A DNA stretch of 64,000 bases from Nocardia asteroides (GTDB lineage Bacteria > Actinomycetota > Actinomycetes > Mycobacteriales > Mycobacteriaceae), in contig CP082844.1 of the NCBI GenBank assembly GCA_019930625.1, positions 6,944,001-7,008,000 on the forward strand, read 5' to 3'. Shown here one piece after another: positions 1 to 8,956 of the stretch; position 1 is the stretch's first letter; every line of letters begins with the position of its first letter. The notes beneath the pieces were generated by a model, which worked only from the letters and a program-made list of their open reading frames with translations, was not told the DNA's origin and ran no database searches. Both the position numbers and the translations under genes were made by a program.

Positions 1-178
1 CCTCCTCCTTGAGTACGTCGGCGGCGGCGGCCACGTCGCGGTCATCGGTGGGGTAGTACGCGCAGGCCACGACCAAGGTCGCGCCGGACACGCCGGCCAG
101 GGCGCCGGCCTTCTCGACGGCGACATACGACGAGTCCGAGCCATCGGTACCGACGACAATGGTCCGGTAGGCGGTCAT
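1..178 (-). CDS. Universal stress protein (UspA family), N-terminal fragment
   Basis: The visible 59 residues open with a beta strand ending in the V-G-T-D-G-S signature of UspA domains, followed by an alpha helix and a second strand, the start of the Rossmann-like Usp fold. These cytoplasmic proteins bind ATP or act as stress-induced dimers. The start is the ATG at 176-178, with a GGAGGAGA Shine-Dalgarno a few bases upstream. The gene leaves the window at position 1, so the ATP-binding G-x2-G-x9-G(S/T) motif cannot be checked. No neighbour on the left is visible. Confidence 0.85.
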   Translation of the reverse strand, partial: MTAYRTIVVGTDGSDSSYVAVEKAGALAGVSGATLVVACAYYPTDDRDVAAAADVLKEE

Positions 179-482
179 TCTCTCCTCCAACTATGCGGTG
201 GGTCGGGTGCTGCGCGCGGGTTCGTCCGGGCTTCCCGGGGCGTCGGCGCGGCGACTGGGCTCGACCATAGCGGCAAATGGTAGGGAAATTTCAGAAATCG
301 CAAGACATCACACTCGAGGTGTTCCGCCATTCCCGCCGGGTATTCGCCAGGGAATGCCGGAAAGACCAGACCAACCAGCGCAGACCCAATTCCCGAGACC
401 TGCCCCTGTGAGGTGCCACAACCGTATCGAACCATGATGCGACCGTGGGATATTCATCACAGAGCCAGGTCCGTCACACGGA

Positions 483-530
483 GATCGGCCCGCCCCGCCG
501 CGTGAATCACGCTCCCGGGACGGGCCGATC
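483..530 (-). terminator. Hairpin terminator behind the 19-residue ORF
   Basis: The arms at 483-497 and 516-530 pair over 15 bp with one mismatch around an 18-nt loop. The hairpin begins about 20 nt beyond the stop codon of the minus-strand microprotein ORF at 550-609 and no other gene ends here. That is the main reason for thinking the small ORF is a real transcription unit. No clear T-run follows. Confidence 0.5.
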
Positions 531-549
531 GAGTTGGTCCACCGCGCGG

Positions 550-609
550 CTACGGCCACTGCCGATAGTTCGCCCAGAATATGCCGAGAATCGCTCCGAT
601 GATGTCCAT
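550..609 (-). CDS. Candidate 19-residue hydrophobic microprotein
   Basis: I do not recognise this gene. The ATG at 607-609 is preceded by a purine-rich GAGGAAGAGGAAG ribosome-binding stretch and the frame encodes MDIIGAILGIFWANYRQWP before a TAG. The first 13 residues are strongly hydrophobic and could form a short membrane-associated helix; the tail is aromatic and carries one Arg. A long hairpin lies just behind the stop. It sits alone between usp and doxX. The strong Shine-Dalgarno plus adjacent terminator favour a genuine small gene, but an ORF this short could occur by chance and nothing in the window shows conservation. Confidence 0.4.
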   Translation of the reverse strand: MDIIGAILGIFWANYRQWP

Positions 610-676
610 GTCTTCCTCTTCCTCTTGTAAAAAGGACGCGCAATATTAGCGCGCGGAGCGGACTGCGCGGGCGAGA

Positions 677-1090
677 CTAGAGATCGAAAAGCGGCCTGGT
701 GACGGTCAATCCGAGTTCGTCGACGTGCGCGAAGAACGCGAACAGCATCAGTGCGGCGCCCGCGAGAGCGAGGTCCTTGGCGAACTGGGTCGTCTCGGCC
801 TGCTTGATCTGCGGGTCGGTCTCCTGCCAGAACCGGTGCATCACGACAGCGGTCGGCAGCAACGCGATCACGAGCAGCAGCGAGCCGAGATCGGCCCAGA
901 TACCCAGCAGCACGCTGAGACCGCCGAGGCCGAAGAGGACGCCCGAGCCGAGCACCGCGGCCTTCGCCATCGGAACGCCTTTGTTTCGCGCATACCCCGC
1001 CATCGCCTCGGTCTGGGTGAAATGCCCGACAGTGGAAGTCAGGAACAACACCGCGAACAGCACTCGTCCGATCAACACCACGACATCCAT
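677..1090 (-). CDS. DoxX family membrane protein
   Basis: A 137-residue integral membrane protein with four predicted hydrophobic segments (about 4-22, 44-65, 67-86 and 105-122). It opens with the DoxX-type R-x-L-F-A-V-L-F pattern and a conserved G-H-F-T in the first loop. DoxX-family proteins are small four-helix membrane proteins, some linked to thiol or redox homeostasis; the substrate of this one is not evident. It starts 28 nt behind the stop of the AraC-type regulator on the same strand, so the two are probably one operon. The length is normal for the family. Confidence 0.8.
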   Translation of the reverse strand: MDVVVLIGRVLFAVLFLTSTVGHFTQTEAMAGYARNKGVPMAKAAVLGSGVLFGLGGLSVLLGIWADLGSLLLVIALLPTAVVMHRFWQETDPQIKQAETTQFAKDLALAGAALMLFAFFAHVDELGLTVTRPLFDL

Positions 1091-1118
1091 GTCCAGCTCC
1101 TAGTCGACTCTCCGGCAA

Positions 1119-2021
1119 CTAAGCTCGCATCGGCATGACCTTGGCCGTGACCTCGTTGCGCAAACGCAGCGAATTCTTGGCGTATTCCAGAGGGGCCATA
1201 CCCACTTCCGCGGTGAACTCACGTGAGAAGTGGGCCTGGTCGAAATAACCCAGGTCCGCGGCCAACGCGGCGAGGTCTGCGGTGCGGCCCTTGGCGAGCA
1301 GATCGGCGCCGTCCTGCAACCGATAGCGCCGCAGGACCCATTTCGGTCCCGCACCTACGTACCGGCGGAACATGCGCTGCAATGTCCGGACGGGCACATC
1401 GAATCTCTCGGTGACCTGATCGACCCTGGTCAGCTCTTGATCACCGGCCATCGCGTCGACGATGCGCAGCACCAATCGGTAGGTCGGGTCCTCGACGGCG
1501 GGATGGTCGGCAAGGTACTCCTCGACAACGCACCGGCGCCGCTCGACGGTCGGCGCGTCGAGCACCCGCTCGGTCAAGCTCGCGGTATCGGGCAGCACGT
1601 CGGCGATGGGCACGGCGCGATCGCGCAACGAGCCGACATCGAGTCCGGTGAACGCGCCGAACCCGCCCGCGCGGAAGCGGATACCGAAGGTTTCCCCTAC
1701 CCCGCTGAGTTCACGGATGAACTTCGTGGTGGTCACGCCGGTGACGAATCCACCGGTGCGCATCTCGGACCGTTCGAAGGTGACGTTCACACTCGGATAG
1801 GACAGCACCTCCGCCTGGTACGGAGGCCGCCCACGCAGATCCCAGCGCACCGCCCAATGCCACTCGACGTAGCGACCCACCGGTGGGCTCGGCGGCAAGC
1901 GGACCAGCGAGCGATGCTTCGCCTGCTCGTGCGGATGCAGAATCCCCTTGGTGTCGGTGGGCGCCAGCGGATGGCGGGCAACCGGCGGCTCGTCGGCGGG
2001 CGGTTCGGCGCTACGCGGCAT
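1119..2021 (-). CDS. AraC family transcriptional regulator
   Basis: A 300-residue protein whose last 95 residues form the double helix-turn-helix of AraC regulators, including R-T-L-Q-R-M-F-R-R-Y (first reader region) and L-G-Y-F-D-Q-A-H-F-S-R-E-F-T (second HTH). The N-terminal 190 residues look like the effector domain seen in DUF6597-type AraC proteins and start with a Pro-rich, probably disordered stretch. It is divergent from the VOC gene with only 52 nt between starts and is followed by doxX, so it plausibly regulates either or both. The effector cannot be told from sequence. The exact start within the first 25 residues is uncertain. Confidence 0.85.
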   Translation of the reverse strand: MPRSAEPPADEPPVARHPLAPTDTKGILHPHEQAKHRSLVRLPPSPPVGRYVEWHWAVRWDLRGRPPYQAEVLSYPSVNVTFERSEMRTGGFVTGVTTTKFIRELSGVGETFGIRFRAGGFGAFTGLDVGSLRDRAVPIADVLPDTASLTERVLDAPTVERRRCVVEEYLADHPAVEDPTYRLVLRIVDAMAGDQELTRVDQVTERFDVPVRTLQRMFRRYVGAGPKWVLRRYRLQDGADLLAKGRTADLAALAADLGYFDQAHFSREFTAEVGMAPLEYAKNSLRLRNEVTAKVMPMRA

Positions 2022-2073
2022 GGTGTCGCGTTCTTACAAGACCCGACGACCAGCACCGGCGAGAGTTGTGGTC

Positions 2074-2544
2074 ATGACGAACACAGTGAATCCCATCGCC
2101 GACGGCTACCACTCGATCACTTGTTTTCTCGCGGTCGGTGACGGCAACAAAGCCATCGAGTTCTATCGCGCCGTATTCGGAGCCGAGGTGCTCAGTCGCA
2201 ACGACCTGCCCGACGGGCAGCCCGCGCACGCCGAACTGAAGATCGGCGACTCGACCCTGCAGATGGGGATGCCGATCCCGGACAACGGCGTGCTCGCCCC
2301 GAACGGCGAATGGGTGCACACCTCGATCGTGCACTACTGCCCGGATGTCGACGCGGTGATGCGGCGGGCCGTCGAACACGGCGCCCGCAGCGTCGAGGAG
2401 CCGCAAACCTTCGTGACCGGCGACCGGTTCGGCGTGGTCATCGACCCCTTCGGCCACCGCTGGGCGGTGCTCACCAAGGTCGAGGACGTCTCGCGCGAAG
2501 AGGCCGAACGCCGGGTGAACGAATGGATGGCCACCCAGGCCTGA
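2074..2544 (+). CDS. VOC family protein (glyoxalase/bleomycin-resistance fold, PhnB-like)
   Basis: A 156-residue single-module vicinal-oxygen-chelate protein with the PhnB-like features: an N-terminal strand reading S-I-T-C-F-L-A-V, an A-I-E-F-Y-R-A-V-F-G-A-E helix, a central H-A-E-L-K-I-G-D strand and a C-terminal D-P-F-G-H-R-W-A-V-L strand. The family includes metal-dependent isomerases, dioxygenases and binding proteins for antibiotics; the substrate is unknown. The chosen ATG is the first with homology, and upstream in-frame codons would overlap the divergent araC start. It converges on uvrB, with a hairpin between. Confidence 0.85.
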   Translation: MTNTVNPIADGYHSITCFLAVGDGNKAIEFYRAVFGAEVLSRNDLPDGQPAHAELKIGDSTLQMGMPIPDNGVLAPNGEWVHTSIVHYCPDVDAVMRRAVEHGARSVEEPQTFVTGDRFGVVIDPFGHRWAVLTKVEDVSREEAERRVNEWMATQA

Positions 2545-2551
2545 CGGCACG

Positions 2552-2593
2552 GCTGCCTCCGCGGCTGTTCGGCGAACGGCTCGCGGAGGCAGC
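2552..2593. terminator. Bidirectional hairpin between the VOC gene and uvrB
   Basis: Perfect 12-bp arms GCTGCCTCCGCG (2552-2563) and its complement (2582-2593) around an 18-nt loop, placed between two converging stop codons at 2544 and 2610. No T-run follows on either side, as is common in high-GC actinobacteria. Confidence 0.6.
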
Positions 2594-2609
2594 GCCGCTG
2601 CGGCGCGGC

Positions 2610-4793
2610 TCAACTCAATCCGGCGGCGTCCATGCCGCGCAATTCCTTCTTCAGATCCGCGATCTCGTCGCGTAACCGCCCGGCGAGCTCGAACTGCAAC
2701 TCCCGGGCCGCGTTCATCATCTGTGCGGTGAGTTCCTTCACGAGATCGGCCAGTTCGGCGCGCGGCATCGACTTGACGTCGCGGCCTTCGTACACCCCCG
2801 CGCTCACCGCGCGGCCCGGCTCGCCTTGCGCACGCCTGCCACGGCTGGCATTGCGTCCGGAACCGCCGACCTCCACCTCGTCGGCCTCCCGATACACCTG
2901 GTCGAGGATGTCGGCGATCTTCTTGCGCAGAGGCTTGGGATCGATGCCCATTTCCTCGTTGTAGGCGACCTGCTTCGCGCGACGGCGCTCGGTCTCGTCG
3001 ATGGCGTACTGCATCGAATCGGTGATCTTGTCCGCGTACATGTGCACTTCACCGGAGACGTTTCGCGCCGCGCGGCCGATCGTCTGGATCAGTGCGGTGG
3101 TGCTGCGCAGGAATCCCTCCTTGTCCGCGTCGAGGATCGCCACCAGCGACACCTCGGGCAGGTCGAGACCCTCGCGCAGCAGGTTGATGCCCACCAGTAC
3201 GTCGTATTCGCCGAGCCGCAGCTGCCGCAACAACTCGACGCGGCGCAGCGTGTCGATCTCGGAGTGCAGGTAGCGCACCCTGACCCCCAGCCCGAGCAAG
3301 TAGTCGGTGAGGTCCTCGGCCATCTTCTTCGTGAGCGTGGTGACCAGAACGCGCTCGTCGCGCTCGGTGCGCTGCCTGATCTCGTGGATCAGATCGTCGA
3401 TCTGCCCCTTCGTCGGCTTCACCACGACCTTGGGATCGACCAAGCCGGTCGGCCGGATGACCTGCTCGACCACTTCACCGCCGGTCTGCCCCAGCTCGTA
3501 CGGACCCGGAGTGGCCGACAGGTAGACCGTCTGCCCGATGCGATCGGCGAACTCCTCCCAGGTCAGCGGCCGGTTGTCCACCGCGGACGGCAACCGGAAG
3601 CCGTATTCCACCAGGTTGCGCTTGCGGGACATGTCGCCCTCGTACATACCGCCGATCTGGGGGACGGTGTTGTGCGACTCGTCGATGACGAGCAGGAAGT
3701 CCTCCGGGAAGTAGTCCAGCAGCGTCGCAGGCGCCGAACCGGCCGGACGGCCGTCGATGTGGCGCGAGTAGTTCTCGATGCCGGAGCAGAACCCGACCTG
3801 GCGGATCATCTCCAAGTCGTACTGGGTGCGCATGCGCAGCCGCTGCGCCTCGAGCAATTTCCCCTGGCGTTCCAGCTCGGCGAGCCGCTGCTCCAGCTCG
3901 GCCTCGATTTCGCGCACCGCGCGCTCCATCCGCTCCGGCCCCGCCACGTAGTGGGTGGCGGGGAAGATCCGCAGCATGTCCACCTGGCGGACCACGTCGC
4001 CGGTGAGCGGGTGCAGGTAGTACAGCGCCTCGATCTCGTCGCCGAAGAACTCGATACGGACGGCGAGTTCCTCATAGGACGGAATGATCTCCACGGTGTC
4101 GCCGCGCACCCGGAACGAGCCGCGGGTGAACGCCATGTCGTTGCGGGTGTACTGCACGTCCACCAGCAGCCGCAGCAGCGCGTCCCGATCGAGCTCGGTG
4201 CCGACCTGCAACTGCACCGACCGGTCGAGATACGACTGCGGCGTGCCGAGACCGTAGATGCACGACACGGAGGCGACCACCACCACGTCGCGCCGGGACA
4301 GCAGGCTGGAGGTCGCCGAATGGCGCAGCCGCTCGACATCGTCGTTGATCGAGCTGTCCTTCTCGATGTAGGTGTCGGTCTGCGCGATGTACGCCTCGGG
4401 TTGGTAGTAGTCGTAGTAGGAGACGAAGTACTCCACGGCGTTGTTCGGCAGCATCTCGCGCAGCTCGTTGGCCAGCTGGGCGGCGAGCGTCTTGTTCGGC
4501 GCCATCACCAGCGTCGGCCGCTGCAACCGCTCGATCAGCCAGGCCGTGGTGGCCGACTTTCCCGTACCGGTGGCGCCGAGCAGTACCACGTCGCGCTCTC
4601 CCGCTCTGATCCTGCGCTCGAGCTCGGCGATCGCGGCGGGCTGGTCGCCCGCGGGCTGGTGATCACTGACCACCTCGAACCGGCCGCCGACACGCTGGAT
4701 CTCGCCGACCGGGCGGAACTCCGAGTGCGCCAGCGGTTGCTCGGCGGCCCTGTCCTCGTAGCCCTCCGCCGGGATCTCGGTTGCGAATGCCAT
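2610..4793 (-). CDS. uvrB: UvrABC system protein B (excision nuclease helicase subunit)
   Basis: A 727-residue UvrB, the damage-verifying superfamily 2 helicase-like subunit of bacterial nucleotide excision repair, which is loaded by UvrA and recruits UvrC. Visible parts are the Walker A G-A-T-G-T-G-K-S, the beta-hairpin region ([10 protein letters not shown]), the D-E-S-H Walker B, the helicase motif [14 protein letters not shown] and the C-terminal UVR coiled coil that binds UvrC. The ATG at 4793 gives M-A-F-A-T, matching the usual mycobacterial start region; the frame stays open 34 codons further but that stretch is Arg-rich and unlike UvrB. No LexA-type SOS box was recognised upstream. 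Confidence 0.97.
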   Translation of the reverse strand: MAFATEIPAEGYEDRAAEQPLAHSEFRPVGEIQRVGGRFEVVSDHQPAGDQPAAIAELERRIRAGERDVVLLGATGTGKSATTAWLIERLQRPTLVMAPNKTLAAQLANELREMLPNNAVEYFVSYYDYYQPEAYIAQTDTYIEKDSSINDDVERLRHSATSSLLSRRDVVVVASVSCIYGLGTPQSYLDRSVQLQVGTELDRDALLRLLVDVQYTRNDMAFTRGSFRVRGDTVEIIPSYEELAVRIEFFGDEIEALYYLHPLTGDVVRQVDMLRIFPATHYVAGPERMERAVREIEAELEQRLAELERQGKLLEAQRLRMRTQYDLEMIRQVGFCSGIENYSRHIDGRPAGSAPATLLDYFPEDFLLVIDESHNTVPQIGGMYEGDMSRKRNLVEYGFRLPSAVDNRPLTWEEFADRIGQTVYLSATPGPYELGQTGGEVVEQVIRPTGLVDPKVVVKPTKGQIDDLIHEIRQRTERDERVLVTTLTKKMAEDLTDYLLGLGVRVRYLHSEIDTLRRVELLRQLRLGEYDVLVGINLLREGLDLPEVSLVAILDADKEGFLRSTTALIQTIGRAARNVSGEVHMYADKITDSMQYAIDETERRRAKQVAYNEEMGIDPKPLRKKIADILDQVYREADEVEVGGSGRNASRGRRAQGEPGRAVSAGVYEGRDVKSMPRAELADLVKELTAQMMNAARELQFELAGRLRDEIADLKKELRGMDAAGLS

Positions 4794-4995
4794 GCCCACC
4801 AGCGTAGGCCCACTCACCGACAGATTCCCGGGGCGGCGGGCGGCCACGAATCGACGAACTGCTCGCCGGACCGGTCGGCGCGGCAACAAACGCATCGGGC
4901 CTCCGAGCCGGCCACGGCGTCACGCTCACCTGATGTAGCTCGCGGATTACTGCGTCCGACTCGACGGGCCGGGGGCGACGGTAGATTCTTGAGGC

Positions 4996-5520
4996 ATGAC
5001 GCAGGCACCTATCGTCGACGTGCACCGGCCCAAAGTCGAGTACTTCAACATCGCGGACCTGACGAACACGGATCCGAAGGGATTCGTACGCACGGTCGAG
5101 AAGTACCGCGTCGAGCCGTGGGGCCTGTACATGGCGCGTACCTCGGACCATTCGCAGTTCCATTACATCGAGTCCTGGCTGCTGCCGAAGCTGCACCTGC
5201 GCGCGACCATCTTCCACTATCTCCCCGCCCACCGGCGCGACCAGGACTACTACCTCGACGTCGGTGACTTCAGGGTGGTCGCCCCGAAGAAGTGGATGGC
5301 CGTCGACCACTACCTCGACATCATCGTGCGCTCGTCGCGCGACACCCAGTTGCTGGACGTCGACGAACTGCTGGCCGCACACACCGCGGGACTGATCTCC
5401 CTCGCCGACGCCGAGGCGGCCGTGCAACACGCGACCGCCGCCATCGACGGCATCGCCGCCAACGGCCACACCTTCGAAGGATGGTTGGAGACGATGGACA
5501 TCACCCTCACCTGGCTGTAG
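4996..5520 (+). CDS. DUF402 domain-containing protein
   Basis: A 174-residue protein of the DUF402/FomD-like family. The core reads G-L-Y-M-A-R-T, then D-Y-Y-L-D-V-G, then a V-D-H-Y-L-D-I-I-V segment and an L-L-D-V-D-E-L helix, the pattern of this fold. Some relatives hydrolyse nucleoside diphosphates or cytidylylated intermediates with metal ions; whether this one does is not known. The start is the ATG at 4996. It is divergent from uvrB and convergent with coaE. In M. tuberculosis a small conserved gene also sits between coaE and uvrB (Rv1632c), but I have not established that they are orthologous. Confidence 0.8.
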   Translation: MTQAPIVDVHRPKVEYFNIADLTNTDPKGFVRTVEKYRVEPWGLYMARTSDHSQFHYIESWLLPKLHLRATIFHYLPAHRRDQDYYLDVGDFRVVAPKKWMAVDHYLDIIVRSSRDTQLLDVDELLAAHTAGLISLADAEAAVQHATAAIDGIAANGHTFEGWLETMDITLTWL

Positions 5521-5773
5521 CGCCAGTCGCCCGTAGGCCGTAGCCCACACACGCGGAGGCGGTCCAGTCATGAGCGATCGCGTTCCAGCACCGTCCGGGT
5601 CCTCGAAGTACCGCGCGAACTGATTCTCCACGCGCGGAACCGGCCCCGGGCAACACCCCGAACGAGCGGGCCGAGAGCTGTCTCGGTACAGCGCGAGCGG
5701 ATCGCGGTCGAGCCGCACGGACTCCGACGAAGGCCGAGAACGGCGGGGGGTGAACTCGACCGTCGCCGTAGTG

Positions 5774-6985
5774 CTAGCCCGCCGACGTCTCCCGCCAGGC
5801 CAGAGCCCGGGGATAGGCGGCGTCGAACCACGGTTCCTTGACGTCGAGGTAGGCCGCGGTCGCCTCCGCACCGGTCAGCCCCGCCGCCTTGGCCTCGCCC
5901 TCGCGCTTCAGGGCGAGATACTCCGCGCGCGCACCGGCGTCGGCGCGCAGCCAGTCCCGCAGCAGCAGCGCGTACTGCTGACCGGGCGAGCCTTCGGCCC
6001 GCACGTGCACGTTGGCCAACCGGCCGGGATCGGCATTCTGATGAAAACGCTTGGTCCACAGGCCGGTATCGATGCCGGCCGGGTCCCCCGGTGTCGGCTT
6101 GGGGTTGTCCTGGGTGACCTCCGGCCGAACCGGGAAGCCGGCGGCGCCGAGCGCGTCACGCAGGCCGTCGGCGGCGGCCAGGTCGGTGACCGTGATCTGC
6201 AGATCGATCACGTCCTTGGCGGGCAGTCCCGGCACCGAGGTGGAGCCGATGTGGTCGATGCGGGAGGCCGCGCTGCCGCAGGCGACCCACAATCGCGCGA
6301 TCAGCCGCTGCGCCTGGGCCGGCCACTCCGGATCGGCGGGCACGAGCCGGATGTCGCCGCGGCGCGCGGACACACCGGCACGCAGGTTGCGCTCGAACGG
6401 CACCAAACGCTCGGCCCACAGGCGGCGAAGCTCGACCTCGACCGCCCCGGGTGCGCCACTGTTATCCAGCAACACATCGGCAACGGCTCGGCGCTGTTCG
6501 TCGGTGGCCTGCGCCGAAATGCGCGCGCGGGCATCGGCTTCGCTGACGCCGCGGAATTCCACCAAACGGCGGATACGTGTTTCGGCATCCACGTCGACGA
6601 TCAGCACGAGATTCATCAACGGCGCGAGTCCGTTTTCCACAAGCAGCGGAATATCCTGCACGACAATGGCATCCGGAGCCGCGGCCGCGATCAATTCTGC
6701 GGTGCGCTTTCCGACGAGCGGGTGGGTGATCGCATTCAATTTTGCGCGCGCCGCGTCGTCCCCGAAGGCCCGCGCCGCCAGGGCCGGCCGGTCGAGGCTG
6801 CCGTCCGCGGCGAGGATGCCTGCGCCGAACGCTTCCACCAGGGCGGCCAATCCCTCGGTGCCCGGCTCGACGACCTCCCTGGCGATGAGATCGGAATCGA
6901 TGACCACGGCGCCGAGGTCGGCGAGCACCCGGGCGACCGTCGACTTCCCCGCTCCCATGCCTCCGGTGAGGCCGATTCGTAACAT
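5774..6985 (-). CDS. coaE: Dephospho-CoA kinase fused to a GrpB/UPF0157 domain
   Basis: A 403-residue two-domain protein. Residues 1 to about 200 are dephospho-CoA kinase, which phosphorylates the ribose 3'-OH of dephospho-CoA in the last step of CoA synthesis: the P-loop is G-G-M-G-A-G-K-S-T, and N-A-I-T-H-P and Q-D-I-P-L-L-V-E-N mark the CoaE core. Residues about 205-400 are a GrpB-like nucleotidyltransferase-fold domain with I-D-H-I-G-S-T-S-V-P-G-L and K-D-V-I-D-L-Q. The same fusion is established for mycobacterial CoaE. I chose the ATG at 6985 because the P-loop strand follows at once; the upstream open codons are not CoaE-like. Confidence 0.95.
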   Translation of the reverse strand: MLRIGLTGGMGAGKSTVARVLADLGAVVIDSDLIAREVVEPGTEGLAALVEAFGAGILAADGSLDRPALAARAFGDDAARAKLNAITHPLVGKRTAELIAAAAPDAIVVQDIPLLVENGLAPLMNLVLIVDVDAETRIRRLVEFRGVSEADARARISAQATDEQRRAVADVLLDNSGAPGAVEVELRRLWAERLVPFERNLRAGVSARRGDIRLVPADPEWPAQAQRLIARLWVACGSAASRIDHIGSTSVPGLPAKDVIDLQITVTDLAAADGLRDALGAAGFPVRPEVTQDNPKPTPGDPAGIDTGLWTKRFHQNADPGRLANVHVRAEGSPGQQYALLLRDWLRADAGARAEYLALKREGEAKAAGLTGAEATAAYLDVKEPWFDAAYPRALAWRETSAG

Positions 6986-7339
6986 TCGACCAGTCTCCCA
7001 TCCGGACGCGGCGCGAGCGTTCGCCGCCCCGATCACGGTCGGCGACACTCGGCCGATCGGCGGTCGACCGCGCTCGACATGCGATCTCCCGCCGAATCAC
7101 GAGCAATCCGCTCGATTACCCGAAGCACGCGCGCGTGCCACCACCTGCGGCACCATTTGCCCGATCCGTGACTGCGCCGAGACCGATTCGCAACAATTCC
7201 GGATGTTTACGGCTCGGCGGTGACACCTTTCCGACACGCCGAGGCAATTACTCGGGCAAAATACGCTGCCGAGCAGTTTCGTTCCGCTAATCTTCGCCGT
7301 GGCGATCCAGGCCGACACCAGCGATGCAAAGGAATACCA

Positions 7340-7552
7340 TTGGGCACCAGAATCAACCAGACGGGTCGCCACCGTTTGGGCATGGCGGGGCGAGTGCACT
7401 GCATTCAGATTCCCGCTGTCGCGGCGGCGCTCGCCGAGCACCGTCGCTCTTGGTTCACCGCGTTCATCAGTCCCGCGCGGCACAGTTTCGCTGCCATGCG
7501 GAACCGTCCGGCCGCACCCGCGGTCCGGTGGGTACCTGCTACCGCAAGCTGA
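7340..7552 (+). CDS. Candidate small protein upstream of a strong terminator (hypothetical)
   Basis: Unrecognised. A TTG at 7340 preceded by AAAGGA at a 6-nt spacing would give 70 residues; an in-frame ATG at 7382 gives 56. The product is basic (many Arg and His) with a possible amphipathic helix around P-A-V-A-A-A-L-A-E-H-R-R-S-W. Its stop is 13 nt before a textbook terminator, so something is transcribed rightwards here. The transcript could equally be a small RNA. There is no homology evidence and the codon pattern is not clearly coding. Confidence 0.25.
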   Translation: MGTRINQTGRHRLGMAGRVHCIQIPAVAAALAEHRRSWFTAFISPARHSFAAMRNRPAAPAVRWVPATAS

Positions 7553-7565
7553 ACCCGAGTTCGAA

Positions 7566-7602
7566 GTGGCCCAGCCTCTCGCCAAGGCTGGGCCACTCTT
7601 TT
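7566..7602 (+). terminator. Strong rho-independent terminator (plus strand)
   Basis: A perfect 11-bp stem, GTGGCCCAGCC at 7566-7576 with its complement at 7586-7596 around a 9-nt loop, followed directly by TCTTTT. It is intrinsic on the plus strand only. No recognised plus-strand gene ends here, which implies an unannotated transcript ending at about 7602. Confidence 0.85.
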
Positions 7603-8169
7603 GTGCGCCGAACGCGGCGCGGTGCGCGGCGGCGCAATCCGTGCGACTCACGGTCCGACCCTCGGCCGACCTGGTGTTCGCAGGAGTGAATGTAAGTACA
7701 GATGCAAGAACATTCACCCGGGACAGTCGGAATCCGCGGCCGGTATACCGCGTCTGGACCGAATTCATCGGCGGCATCTCATAAAACAGCATGTGCACTC
7801 GCCTTACGGAACTCGCGAAGGGTCCGGTACTCAGGCCGCCCAGCGGATATTTCTCAGGATTCTCCTGCATTTTCCGGCTTCATGCGGCGCAAGCCAAGTG
7901 AAAGAGCCATCGGCCTATCGGGCGCATTGATCCCGGAGGAATGCCGAGGAAGGCAGCCGGAAGCTCATCGTCCGACCCGAGCCGAAACGAGTGACGGCGA
8001 AGCCGACGGTGCGACGGGACGCCGAGATTCCGCATTCATAGGCGGCCGAGACATTACAAGTTTTCGAATTCGATGTTCTGCCAGCAATCTTTCGTCTTCG
8101 AGACCTTCGTCGCGGAACCCGGTGCCACGCTCTCCCGCGCGGTGCCCGCCACTCGCTGAGCCGACCCGC

Positions 8170-8880
8170 CTACAGGCCGAGAGACCGGACCAGGTCACGC
8201 ATCTCGGCGCGGAAGAGTTTCGCCGGGTCTCGGGATTGCGGGCGCAGGTGGCCGTACACCTCGAGCGCGATCAATCCGTGCATCCTGCCCCACATGCGCA
8301 GAGCCAGAGCCAGCGCGTCCGGAGGCAGCTCCGGGAAGTCGGAACGGACGTGCTCCGCCAAGGCCGCGTCGAAATCCGACCACGCGCAGTCCCCGGCAGT
8401 CTGCGTGGCCGCGGCCCGTGGCCATGCGGCACTCGCCAGACCGACCAGCCCGGTGCAGGCACGCAATTCGGCCGCTGCGGCGGGACCACCCGGCGGCGGC
8501 CTGTAACCGGGCACCGGGTCACCATAGATGAGCCGGAATTCGGCGGGCCGCTCAACGGCCCAAGCGCGCACGCCCTCGGCCCAGGCCATGATGCGCCCGG
8601 CCGGATCTTCGACCGGTACGGCGTCGCGTGCGGCTTCGAGGCGGTCGACCAAGGCGGTGTAGACGTCGGAGATGAGCGTGGAGATCAGGTCGTCGCGGGT
8701 GGCGTAGTAGCCGTATATCGCACCCGCCGTCATCCCCATCTCGCGGGCGATGGCACGCAACGAGATCGCGTCCGGACCTCCCTCCATGAGCAGCCGCATC
8801 GCGATCGCGGTGATGTCCTCCAGCGTCTGCGCGCGCAGGCGCTCCCGGCGACTTCTGACGACCTCGGCCACGGTTGACAC
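8170..8880 (-). CDS. TetR/AcrR family transcriptional regulator
   Basis: A 236-residue repressor. Residues 18-65 carry the TetR HTH, with I-S-L-R-A-I-A-R-E-M-G-M-T-A-G-A-I-Y-G-Y-Y as the recognition part. The C-terminal domain has the W-G-R-M-H-G-L motif seen in TetR proteins with a WHG-type ligand domain. It starts with GTG and is divergent from an NmrA/SDR-like oxidoreductase gene with about 75 nt between, which contains a dyad, so local and auto-regulation are likely. The ligand is unknown. Confidence 0.9.
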   Translation of the reverse strand: MSTVAEVVRSRRERLRAQTLEDITAIAMRLLMEGGPDAISLRAIAREMGMTAGAIYGYYATRDDLISTLISDVYTALVDRLEAARDAVPVEDPAGRIMAWAEGVRAWAVERPAEFRLIYGDPVPGYRPPPGGPAAAAELRACTGLVGLASAAWPRAAATQTAGDCAWSDFDAALAEHVRSDFPELPPDALALALRMWGRMHGLIALEVYGHLRPQSRDPAKLFRAEMRDLVRSLGL

Positions 8881-8909
8881 TCTACAGCGTTTGGCTACTA
8901 TCAGCCGTG

Positions 8910-8923
8910 CCGTTACTGAACGG
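8910..8923. promoter_or_regulatory. Candidate TetR operator (CCGTT-N4-AACGG)
   Basis: A perfect 5-bp inverted repeat with a 4-nt spacer in the divergent tetR/oxidoreductase promoter. A second, imperfect copy of the same half-sites follows at about 8919-8945 (AACGGCG and CGTCGTT). The location fits a TetR-type operator controlling both genes; assignment is by position only. Confidence 0.5.
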
Positions 8924-8956
8924 CGTGTAGTAAATGAACGTCGTTAAGGAGTAATG

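Larger units (their letters stand above)
6986..8169. other. 1.2 kb gene-poor interval between coaE and the TetR gene
   Basis: No recognisable protein family is encoded on either strand. The base composition is more mixed than in the flanking genes. A minus-strand open frame at 7097-7870 lacks a ribosome-binding site and looks random. The only structured signals are a strong plus-strand terminator at 7566-7602 and a short candidate ORF ending just before it. The remainder (about 7603-8169) holds nothing I can name. Confidence 0.6.

Noticed and set aside
2826-5267. An 813-codon plus-strand frame across uvrB
   Set aside because: Antisense to a clearly coding uvrB; long open antisense frames are expected from high GC at third positions. 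Translation is His/Asp/Gln/Leu-rich without domain features.
7097-7870. A 257-codon minus-strand open frame in the gap between coaE and tetR
   Set aside because: No ribosome-binding site, no recognisable fold, composition rich in Arg/Gly/Ser as in random GC-rich frames, and it runs antisense through a strong plus-strand terminator.
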